A stretch of 64,000 nucleotides of DNA. Origin: Micromussa lordhowensis. Taxonomy: Eukaryota > Cnidaria > Anthozoa > Scleractinia > Lobophylliidae. Positions 46,401 to 58,400 of this stretch are shown here, piece by piece. The stretch spans positions 10,847,426-10,911,425 of the forward strand of contig OZ026603.1 of the NCBI GenBank assembly GCA_964020085.1. The letters are read 5' to 3'. The position numbers and the translations under genes were made by a program. Position 1 is the first letter of the stretch, and each line of letters starts with the position of its first letter. The notes under the pieces are model-generated. The model had not been told where the DNA came from. It made no database searches and was given only the letters and a program-made list of their open reading frames with translations.

Positions 46401-49400
46401 AGAAATAGATTCCACCGTTCTGGGGATTTCTTTGTTGAATCTAAATCATTTCCTAGCTTTCAGACGGGCAAAAAGTACATCAATTATTCCAGACTTTCTT
46501 GTGATTCAAAAATGTCATTTATCTGGCCTCTTGCAAGAAATGTCACTTGCAATATGTGGGATCTACGATTTATTATTTATTATTATCTACCACCACTCAT
46601 TTTAGAATTAGATTTCGTAATCACAAGTCTGCTATGCTTACAAACAAAGAAATTTAAAAGTAGCAGTACTACACACTCTAGTTGATCTTTCTTTTCAATG
46701 TATTGACCAGGTGCAGGCCCCTTCCAACTCTGATGAGATTGATAGGCTTTTAATCACAAAAGAGGCTTACTGGAGCGCTCAGCTGTTCTGTTTGGCACCC
46801 TTTGTCTTAAAAAAGAAGAGAGTTTCATTCAAAAAACAGAATTTGTTATAATTAAGTTCCTCTCCCCTAGTTTACGTTCCTGATTAATCGTTCAAAGGCC
46901 CCTTTCTTGGATTTTGTCAGCTTTTTAGGTGTCGAGTAGACTGAAAAGGCCCTGCCTGGGGAACTTATTCTGACTAATATTGTTTAAGGGGCCCTCCAGG
47001 GATTTTGTTGTTTACTCGCCAGGTTCCAAAGGCCTCGTTTTGGGATTTTGGTACGGTTGATGTTTACGTGAGGGTGGGTTGTTCTTTTTTGTAAAACATC
47101 TATTTCAAAGACTTGCTGCGTTGCTTTTTCAGTTATCCTGTTCGCTGTAGCGATATGTTTTTTTTTTATTTTTTATCTCTCATCTTTTGTTATTTTCATA
47201 GTGGCATTCTTTGGCTTATTCACTATTATTCGCTTCATTGATTTTTTTGTCGTCTACTAATTAGCACCATTTTTTGTTCTTTTATGTTATTTTGTACCTT
47301 CACCGATAATTGCTACTTGTAATTACGTAATCACTAGCACTTCAATCATCAACTGTAATTCAGCTTAAGATTATTTTTGTTAAAGAGTTTTCTCAATTTA
47401 TGGCTCAGTGGGAAGCAGTGCTCGATCAAATTTAGAAATTCTCTTCCAATGTTAGTTTGCACATTTTTACTGAATGGTGGGTTAACCATATTATGTTCCT
47501 CTGCCTCTTTCTCTTGTTGTTGGTTGATTCTGGTGATTGCTGTTGTGGTGGGGTGAATATAAGGGTGTATGAATAACCGCTTTTCTGCAACGCTTCTTTG
47601 TAGGGTGGCAGGTGCTGCTTCTTTGAAGGCTTCCTCGTCTGATGAGATTTCGGATAATATTTTGTTAATTGCTTCAGGGATCTTCTCAGTTGTTCACCCA
47701 ACATGAAAAACATCATCGATGGACACAACAAAGCCATTCTAAAACACCCCACCTGAAGAAAAACACCCCCTAAATTCTGCAATTGCAGAGAGCCAATCAA
47801 ATGTCCTTTAAAAGGAGAATGCTTAGTCAAAGAAGTAGTGTACCAAGGCGCCATCGCCTTTGCTGAAAACACAGAAACATACGTCGGTCTCACAGCCACG
47901 GAGTTCAAGACGAGATGGCGAAATCATCAAATGTCATTCAAACACGAGACTAAAAAAAGTGACACCAAACTAATTAAACATCTATGGCAGCTAAAAGATC
48001 AAAAGAAAGACTCAACAATAACTTTGCAGTCTCCTGAAAAATTTTAGCCCAGGCCAAATAAATACATAATTTATACCCGCGGGAGAAAGTCCGCTGACAG
48101 GGGCATAAAGTCCGCTGACAGGTACAGGTACAGGTACAGAAATTTACATATCGTAACATCCTCCCCTCAAAAGACACAAAACTAACACACAAAACGAAAT
48201 GCTATGCTAACAGTTCTTAAAAAGGTCACTCGTTAGACCTAAAGAGCTACGAAGTCTGCATAACGAGTAGGCGGTTTGACAAGCCTCCCACTTTTCGTAC
48301 GGACTTGGCTTTCACAGCCTGTAGGTGAGACTTGTTGTCGCAAGGGCTGATCTTTAACTCGATCTTTGGCTTGATCTTGGTTCAAAGGAGTGGTCGATAT
48401 GGGCTGATCTTTAGTTGACTCAGTGCTGGGGGTGGTGGACTGATTAACTTTCGTCGTCGCCACTGGCTTCAGCTTTGGCTGTTCATTGGCGAGGTGATCG
48501 CTAACTTTGGAGTGATGGTGGTTTGAAGGCGTTGGCCATTCCTCAGTTGGGACACTATCAGCCTCTGCAGAACGTTTCAGGTGCCTCCGATTTCTGATGT
48601 AGAGCTGACCGTTTGACTCCACTACGTAAGATCTTCTGCCTAGTGGCTTGAGGACTTTCGCTTTCCTCCATGTCTTCTCGTTCAGTCGAAAGGGTTGCAT
48701 CCGAACAACGTCATCTTTCTGAAGGTTCGGTAGGTCGTTCGCTGATCCGTCATAATAGAACTTCTGCTTCAACTTTCTCAGCTTGTCTTTCTCTAGAGTG
48801 TCTTCTGCTACGCTAGGCTTTAGCAAGTTGCTAGAAGTAGGAAGATTTGTTTTTGTTCTCCTGCTAAACAGACACTGAGCAGGACTGGTACCGAATCCTT
48901 CCTGTGGGGTGTTACGATGTGCCAACAGCGCCAGGTAGGGGTCACTTTTAGACGCTGTAGTTTTTTTGAGGATCTTCTTTGCTTCCTTAACAGCAGACTC
49001 AGCTCTACCATTAGACTGATGGTGGTAAGGACTCGTTGTCACGTGATTGAAGCCGTACTCCTTGGCGAAGTTCTTGAATTCTCGACTTGTGTACTGAGAA
49101 CCACTGTCCGACACAACCTCATCTGGAATCCCATATCGTGCCATATGTGTCTTCAGTTTCCTGATAACAGCCTGTCGATCTCGAAGAAACCGGAGAAATA
49201 ATCTACGGTCACCATGTAAATCTTGTGGTCTAAGTCGAACAGGTCGGTGGAAATTTTGGCCCAAGGGCGATCTGGAACGTCATGACTGACGAGCGTCTCC
49301 TTCTGCTGTCTTGTGCTGTAGGAGGCACACGTTTCGCACTTGGAGGTGAAATCCTTTATATCGCTCTTCATATTGGGCCAATAAATTGTTTCTCTGGCGC

Positions 49401-52400
49401 GCCTCAGCGTTGATTCAATTCCTTGATGACTGGAGTGCAATGCCTGAAGCATGCGCTTTCGAAGGGCCTTAGGGACCACGAGCCTGTCTCCTCTGAAGAG
49501 TAGACCATCCTGAATTACTAATTCGTCACGGATATCATAGTATATCGCCACTGTTGGTGGTAGCTCTCTCCTTTCTGCTGGCCACCCAGACTGCACTATG
49601 GCTTTCACAGCTTGCAATACTTCATCGCTCTTAGTCTCTACGCAGAACATTTCTGCTTCGTGCTCACTCACAAGCAAATGATTTATCTCTTGGACATCTT
49701 GCTCGACTTCCAGTCCCTCTTCGAAGGCAGATCTTGCAAACAGGACACGTTCTCTCTGTCCCTGAGTTGCTTGTTCCAACTTAGGGTAGTGCCGGCTCTG
49801 TCTGCGAGATGCAACTCACTTCCTCTCTTGTATCACACGTCTAGGTCATAACGTTGCAGCCTCAAGATCATCCTCTGTAATCTCTTTGGAGCAGAGACGA
49901 GTGGCTTAGCGAGAATTGTTTCTAAGGGCTTATGGTCTGACTCGACAATAACCGATCTTCCATACGTGTACTGGTGAAACCTCTCTGTGGAAAACACAAT
50001 TGCGAGGAGCTCCTTTTCTATTTGGGCGTAGTTCCTCTCGGCTGCGGTCAGTGCTCTGCTTGTGTATGGCAGCGGCCTTCCATCTTGAAGTAATGCGGCT
50101 CCCCGGCCCCCTTCGCTTGCATCACACTGAATGACTAGGTCTTTCTCACGCTCATAGTACTTGAGACGTGGCGGGGCTGTGACCATCTCTTTGATCCTGC
50201 TGAATGCTCTATCATGGATCTCGTCCCATAAGAATTCTGTTCCCTTCTTGGTGAGCTGTCTGAGAGGCTGTGAGACCTCGCATAATCTCGGCAGGAATTT
50301 TGCCAGGTAGCCCACGGTGCCCATAATCCGCTGAACACCAGTTACATCAGTCGGCCTTTCCATCTTTGTCACTGCTTCAATGTTGGATGGGTCTGCCTTT
50401 ACTCCCTCTGAAGTTAGGAGATGACCAATGACTTTTTGCTTGTTTAGCTTAATGTTACGTTCTTGACATCGCCCCAACAGCTTCTTAATTTTGACGTCAT
50501 GATCTGCTACCGCATCCTTCATAGTGTCTCCAGCGCCTGCTACAAGGATGTCATCTGCTATTGCATATACTCCGTCAAGGCCTTCAACAGCTTCATGTAA
50601 ACGGAGCTGAAATATCTCACTAGCGGGTGAAATTCCGAAGGGCATACGATTCCATTTGTATCTGCCAAAGGGCGTGGCAAAGGTCGTAAGAAGTGAACTC
50701 TCTTCTGTAAGCTTTATTTGCCAATAACCATCCTTACAGTCAACTTTGGTAAAGATTTTGGCCTTGCCCAACTCTGGCAGTACGTCTTCAATGACTGGCA
50801 TAGGGAAATGGCATCTCTTTAACGCTTTGTTCAAGGGCTTAGGGTCCAGGCAAAGGCGAAGGTTACCGTTAGCCTTCCTTGTGATCACCACGGAATTTAC
50901 CCATTCAGTCGGCCTCTCGACTTTCTCGATAACACCTCTAGATTCCAGATCATCAAGATACTCTTTAAGCGGGGTTCTTAAAGCTTCGGGTACTCTTCTT
51001 AACGGCTGCTGGACTGGTTTGACCGTTTCGTCAACTTCAAGTCGCAATGGAGTTCCAAGATTGCCAAGGCCATCAAAAACATCTTCATACTGGGAACGCA
51101 CTTGTTCTAAGATAAGTCCTTCGAACTGTCGGCTACTTGTCAGGTTCATATCCACAGTTGCTGTAGAAGCACACTCTGCAGGTCCGGGACACGGCTTGAT
51201 CTTATCATTTCTGATTGTAATTAACTGCATTTGCTGAGCGGTTTTACTCCCGATCAGATTGACACTGTGTTTATCCTCCACAATCGTAAAGTTGACTTTG
51301 TACTTCCTGTTATCCCTGGAATTCGTCAGTTGAACCTTGCACTTTCTGAGCGTAGAGGCGTTGTACATCTTGAGGACTTGATTTGTGGGCGTGATCTTAT
51401 TTGCATACTTCGTTCCTTTGATGGAGCTTAGCTTGAGTACATCACACGTTGCTCCGGTGCCGATTTGGAAATTAATTTCGGGACCATCCTTTAATTTCGT
51501 AGTCGCAGTACTCTTTGATGGGATATTGCTCTGTATCGCGTGCACCGAGTCGACTTCTGGAGTTAACTGAACTGTAAACAGCGATTCACCAGAATCACTG
51601 GAAGAAACCGAGACTATGTTGACACGTTTTTTCCTTCGTCCACGCTGCTTACAGACTCTTGCAAAGTGATTACTCTTTCCGCACTTTCCGCAAGTCTTTC
51701 CATACGCCGGACATTTTTCCCTCTTGAGCTCGTGATTTCCTCCACAGTATTTGCATCTTATCTCTTGGGTCTTTCGGGAACTTTGGCTTTCTGTCGTCGC
51801 CATGTTTCAAAGCGTGTAGTTCATTCGAATCCGTAGCAGTGGCGAGATCCTTTAAATGCTGTGCAGTTGTTTCTCCACTTTTGCAGATGTCAATTGCTTT
51901 TTCTAGCGTAAGTTGTCTTTCTTGCAACAGTTTCTTTCTCAAGGCAGGCTCTTTGACGCCAAACACAATTCTATCACGTATAAGTGAATCATGTAAACAC
52001 TGACAAAAATTACGCGATTTCGCAAGTGTTCTAAGTGCTGATACATAGTTATCGATACTTTCATCCTCTTTCTGCGATCTGAAGTTAAATAAATACCACT
52101 CGAACGTCTCATTGGTTTGGCCAATACAATATTCTTCGAATTTTTGAACAACAGAGTCGAGTACTTTTAAACTTCTTCCAGTTAGCGGCAACGTTGTGAA
52201 GATTTAACGGTTTCGGCATTGGTATACCACTCGGCAAGGAAGACTGCTGCATTTGTGCACTTCCAACGGACGCTGTACTAGCCGTATTAGTCGACGTAGT
52301 TCCCTCGTCGCCTGACATCTTGCAGTTACGCGGCAATTTTTTTATCCTGACACCATGTTTCGAAGCTTTATTTCACACGGCCAACGGTAAAAGAACACAC

Positions 52401-55400
52401 TATCGATTCAAAATACATAATTTATACCCGCGGGAGAAAGTCCGCTGACAGGGGCGTAAAGTCCGCTGAGAGGTACAGGTACAGGTACAGAAATTTACAT
52501 ATCGTAACAACAACATTAGAGGGATCACAGTCATCAGGCAACTTAAATGACTGTGCTGGTAAATTTTAAAGCTGGCAGTTAAATGCGGAAATTTGAATGG
52601 TTGCTATTAGAATTTGACGTAATTTGACAAACTTTAAGAAATAGGTAACTGGACTATTGCAAAAAAACCAAAGGATCAAGGGGTTTAGAGAAAAAGGTGA
52701 ATCAAACAGAGGTATCGAAAACTGTGTACAGCCACCTTAAATAAGTAACATATCGCAACAACTGACCAGTTGGTTAATTCACTTTCCATTGCAGTTGCTA
52801 CCAAAGTTTTGTTGAAGAGCCATTCCCTTAACGGGGCAAAGTTGGAAGTTAGTCTCTACAGCCCTTTCCTTGGGAAACCAGTCTCTAAGCCAGAAGAACA
52901 GGAAGTTGAGCTGATGAAAATTATCCCAGTAGACTCAGAAGTAACGCTTTTTATGTGTGAGCGCAACAAAGATGATTTCACGCAGATCCAGCATGATTAT
53001 GGTGTAACGATAGCCTTGGAAGAAGGCGCCAGTAGTATAATCGTCAGGCCTGTAGATAAAGCATCAGCAGACAGGAAAACATTTGATGAGGCATGCGAGG
53101 TCATCGCTTCTTTCAAGCAGGGATTTCAGACAGCCACTGTGCATGTCATGCCTGAAGCTTGGAAAGCTGTGGTGGATAACTTCATGAAAAATGCAAGTGC
53201 TATGGAGAAAAAAGTGAAAGTGCATTGCGTAGCTGAGCAGCATGTAATTTCCCTCACAGGAAAGAAGCAAGATGTGAACTCACTCTTGAAAGATTTGCAA
53301 GAATTAAAGACAAGCATTGAGAGAAAAGTCAAACTTGAAGCTTCTAAAGAAACAAAGTCTATCGATATCGAGAATGCTGCGAGACTGGAGTTCCTAAGAG
53401 ATCTAGACTTTGGGAAGGAACTAGAAGCCGAACACAAAGAAACTCAAGTTAGCATACTCCTAGAAACGGGAAAGGTTCAAATTTGTGCTCCTTCCAACAT
53501 CATTCACAAGGTTTCTGCAGACGTGTGGGAGGCGGTTGCCAAAGTAAAGGAATTAAGCCTTGAGATGTCGCAGAATGCCGTCGAAATGCTTAGAAGCGCG
53601 GCCGGTCGAGCATTCATCAACGACCAATTCACAGCCAACAATTTACAAGCTGGCTTGGTCTTTAAGTCAGAAAGGAAAGACAGTGTGATAGTTATGGGAA
53701 TGAAAACCGAAGCTGCTGAAAACGCTTGCAAGTTGGTTAAACGGTTGGTTGTCGAAGAATTCGTTGACTTAGATGAGGATCAATTGCAGCTAGAAAAAAG
53801 TGAAAAGTGGCGTCAGTTAAGATGTGGACTGACCGAAAAGGGCATTTTGAGCCTCTCTTTTGACAGAAGCAACAAGAAAATATGGCTAGTGGGAACAAAG
53901 GAGGACGTTTCGGCCGCCCTGGTTGCTGTCAGGCGCTTTTTGAAAGAAAACACCATTGTCAGCAACGTGGTAAGACTTTCCACAGGATGCAGGCGATTCC
54001 TTGTAAAGTACAGAGAACAGGAATTTCGGCGAATAGAAGAAGATTTGAAAGAATCTTCCACACGTATACAGCAAGTGGCAGACGAAGAAGACGAGGGTTT
54101 GATCATTTCTGGAACGACTGACGGAGTTGACAAAGGCACAAAATTGATTGAAGATCTGGCTTCCAAAATTCTGAGCGAAAAATTATTTCTTAACAAACCA
54201 GGAATGCGCAAAGTACTGGGTCAAAGCAAGGGCAAGAAACTGTTAAGTCTACTGGAGAATGAGAATGGATGTGTAATCGAGAACTATATATCAGAAAAGC
54301 ATGATTCTTCAAAGAAGCCAGGAGAAGAAAAGGAAGGAAATCCAAGGAAAAAAGAGGAGCTGTGTAGTTTCCTTACCCCAGAAGGAAAAATCATTCTACT
54401 TTTTAAGGACAACATCTGCGGTCGAAATGTGGACGTGATTGTCAATACAGCCAATTGTACTCTCCATCATGTGGGTGGCGTCTCCAAAGCTATAGTTGAA
54501 GCGGCCGGAGAGTCCTTCAGGGACGAATGTAATCGATATATCATCGACCACGGTCCGCTTCTAGATGGGCATGTAGTTGCTACTTCTGCTGGAAAATTGC
54601 CGTTCAAGAAAGTCATTCATGCTGTGGGACCGAAATGGACAAAGGAAGCAGCACGGGAAAAGGCGATGGGCAAGTCTCCAAGACAAGAGAGCCTTCTACG
54701 TTATGCAGTAACAAATGCCCTAGATTCTGCCAAAAGCTATAAATCAATCGCATTACCAGCTATTAGCACCGGCGTCTATGATTTCCCATATCATTTGTGT
54801 GCAAAAATTATGGTTGACTCAGCTGTGGTGTTTTCTCAAGAAAATCCAGGTTGTCGTTTGTCTGAGATTCAGTTCACCAGCACCGACGATGATGTTGTGA
54901 AGGCTTTCTTAAAGGAGATGGATTCCAGATTTCTTCATGATCCAAACTATGAGAGCTCTTCAGATACTAAGCCGAAGGTCAAAGTGAGGAACGTCAAGGG
55001 AAGAAAGAAGTCAATGTCCAGTAGCCCGTCGACTGCATCACCTGTAGATATTCCAAATGTCCTCAAGACATCGGAAGACTTAAAACTGATTCTTGTGACT
55101 GGTGATATGTCTCAAGAGAAGGCAAGTCGGAAAATCTTTACCATTACGTTAATAGATGCTGCTTAAACTGCATCATATTTCTTGCATTTTAACGTCAATA
55201 CGAATGAAAGGCATTCTGTAGTGACAAACGTGATTAAACGCCTTTCCACATTACTAGGATTACAAAACTTGACCTTTATATAATATCATGCCAATTGTAA
55301 TAATTTGTACCTCTCACTCATGATCAATAAGGATCATTAGTCTCAAGATGCTCCATGTTTCTTAAAATGTTACCGCTTTTTTTGATCCTTAAACAAATAA

Positions 55401-58400
55401 CGAGAAAAGCGATTTCTTGTCATTTTCTAGAGCTGAAAATTATATGTTATTTGTATATAGCGAAATTAGGACCTGGTACAGTGGTTAGATCATGATAGAT
55501 CTTAATATAGGGATTTTTGTGTTGGTGTTCCTCAGGTTGACGTTATCGTCAACTCGGTGGCATCAGACCTTGATCTTAGCAGAAACGCAAGTGCCAGAGC
55601 CTTGAGCAATGCTGCCGGTCCTGCACTACAGCAAGAATGCAAGGCGATTGGTATGGTAAACAAGGGAGACATTGTGGTAACAAGTGGAGGGAAGCTGAAT
55701 TGTAAGCATGTCTTCCACACATCGTGTGCTTCATGGAATCAACAAAGCGGCGAACAGGTACAAAATATATTTGGCGTTATGGGTAAAAAAATTCTCAGTT
55801 TTCGGTTCAAGTTCCAGGGGAAAATCAATGTTATTAGAAACATAAACGTTTAATCATAAACGTGTAATCGTGTAATCTACGATGGTGGACAAAAGTTCCT
55901 GGGACACTGATGCATAATGCAACGAATTATCTGTGTTTTACAACTGAAGTTTGAGAAAAGAACTGCTATCCTTTTACTGAAGCGTTGCTGTTCCCCGCTC
56001 CCCGCCTAATGCGTATGGAAACTCAGGATAAATTACAGGTACTAGTTTTCAACATTGTGTGTGCATGTTGAGCAGAGGCTAGGCAGGCGAAGTTGTATTC
56101 GCGTCTGGCGTGTGTTCAAAAGGGCGAAAAGTGTAAATTTGTTCCAAGACTTTTTTCCATGATCGTAGCTATTGCAAACGAAGTCAAACTACGCACTACA
56201 TGGACTTGTTTTTAGAGAGATTATAAACATTCCCGTCAGTTAGAGAGACTTGACATTACCCTAATTTCAGGCTGCTATAGAAAATTTAGTGTGCCAATCT
56301 TTTTTATCGCGCTGTTTTAAGCAATTAGAAACCGTTTGCGCCCTTTTTCGTGCCGGCTTGCGACACTCGTTCGTTGTTACTCAAGGCAGTACCATTTGCG
56401 TGAACTGAATGCTATTTTATGTTCGTCGAGCGCTCATTTCAGGGATTTATGCCAAACTATCTGTTGAGAACGTAAGAAGGGCCTATAACTTCATCTCTGT
56501 AGCTATTGCAGCAAAAACAACAGCAAATCTTCACCGTTCTGACTGGTTGTGCGGTTCGAATACAACTTCGCACCCTTCACGTCATCACTTTTACTGACTT
56601 AATGATACCACGCTGCTTATTTGGCGCATCGATAAATTCTGCGTGTTTTTTAATGAGTGAAATCGGTCAGTCTCATTTATCGGTTACCAGTTACATTTCT
56701 AAGCTATCCCTAGTTACTGTTTAGTTGAGATTTGTTCCCGCTATCTCTTTCTATGTTAGTATAAAAGTTAGTATAAAAGTATAAAGCACAACCCTAACCC
56801 AACACGTAATGGTTAAAAGTAATAAATAGTAAAATCTTAAATCCTTTGCAGGAATTACGTGGTATCATAAAGAAATGCCTCAGTGAAGCTCAGAAGCGAA
56901 AACTTGCCAGCATCGCTATTCCTGCGCTTGGAACTGGAAATCTTGGCTATCCTCGTGATCGCGTAGCTGCTGTTTCCTTTGATGAAGTTTTGGCATTCAG
57001 TAAGAGTAATCCGGGCAGCACGTTGAGAGAGGTTCATTTAGTTGTGTATGGCAGAGATTCCGCTTCCGTAAAAGCCTTTCAGGCTGAACTTCAAACAAGG
57101 AAAGGAAGTCAACCCGGGCTGACGCCTTCAACAGCAACTGCTGGAAGCGGAAGAAAGAAGCGTGGTAGATCGCGTGGGGTGAGCATGAAACGTTCTGATC
57201 CAGACGACGCTGGCTGCGATACTTTTGAGATGGTGGATGAAGAATTGGATAACATAAAGCCTGAAATCACAATGGGCATCGTCACTGTTCAAGTTGAAGT
57301 TGGTGACATTACCAAAGAGGTTACCGATGCAATTGCTATTTTGTCCAACGACAAGTTAGTAATAGGCGGCGGCGTTGGGACAGCAATTCTAAACGCCGGA
57401 GGACCAACAATTCAACAAGAATGCTCATCTCTGGGTTTCCAATCGTCAGGTTCTGTTGTAGTTACTGGATCAGGAAAATTAAATGTAAGAAACATTTATC
57501 ACATGGTTCCGGACGCAATGTCTTCTATGCGGTCTATCAAAGATTGCATCGTAAATTGTCTAAGAAAAGCTGACCTCAATGGGCTGACTTCGTTATCTTT
57601 CCCAGCTGTTGGAACTGGTAACATCGGAAAAGACGTGAAAGAAGCTGCTGAAGGGATGTTGCTTGCATTTTCCAAGTTTTCTCAAGGGCAACCAAAATCA
57701 ATTAGCTTTATTCGGATTGTAATCTATGAGCCGCACATGTTAAAGGTCTTCCGAAGTGCAATGGAGGCATGCATTCGGTCATCAGTAGAGGACGAACCAG
57801 GCGTCATGTCCAAGATCGCTGGCTGGCTTGGATTTGGAAAAAGTGGCCCAGCAACTTTGCGTGCCATAGCATCAAGGAAAATGCTGGGCGAAAAAGGCGA
57901 CAGCTACTTGGAGATCTTTGCAGGTACTAAGCAAGATATCGATAACGTCATCAAAGAAATTGAGAAGGATGTAGCTGATCACTGCAAACAGAAAGTGATA
58001 GTGCATGATGCGATTGGCAAGCTCTCCAAACAGCAGACGCAGAAAATAAGGGATTTGCAAGAAGAGTATGATGTCTTGGTGACCATTGAGGAGACAGTTG
58101 GCCGCATATGTATAAGAGGTGATGTAGAAGGCGTATTAGATGTGGCCACTACAATTCACGAGATCCTCAACCAGCAAATAGAGAAAGAGCACACACGAGG
58201 GTTTGAAGAACTTGTCGCCAAGAATACCCAGTGGTTCTATCGTGACGACGATGGCAGTTGGGAACCATATGATACCAGCATAAATTTACAGATAGAAAAC
58301 GCGTTTAACGATGGCTTAGATTCCGTTATATTCTTATTTGATGATGTCAGATGTGAGATAGTCTTCAAGGACATGAAAGAAACCTGTTTCGATGATGGCG

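Larger units (their letters stand above)
48058..52509 (-). mobile_element. degenerate Ty3/gypsy LTR retrotransposon in PARP14-like intron 7, antisense to the gene
   Basis: Order on the minus strand: 5' LTR (52509-52356), primer-binding-site-like TGGTGTCAGGATAAA, gag, protease-RT-RNase H, integrase, purine tract (TTTTGAGGGGAGGA, about 48159-48172), 3' LTR (48158-48058). The intact LTR is 154 bp with TGTT...AACA ends and a triple GGTACA repeat. The 3' LTR keeps only its first about 100 bp and runs straight into the Penelope-like fragment, so no target duplication can be seen. Several frame breaks make it non-autonomous. Confidence 0.92.

Noticed and set aside
47432..47908. 158-codon minus-strand frame as a gene
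   Set aside because: Its left part is frameshifted Penelope-like sequence and its right part is antisense to the nuclease reading.
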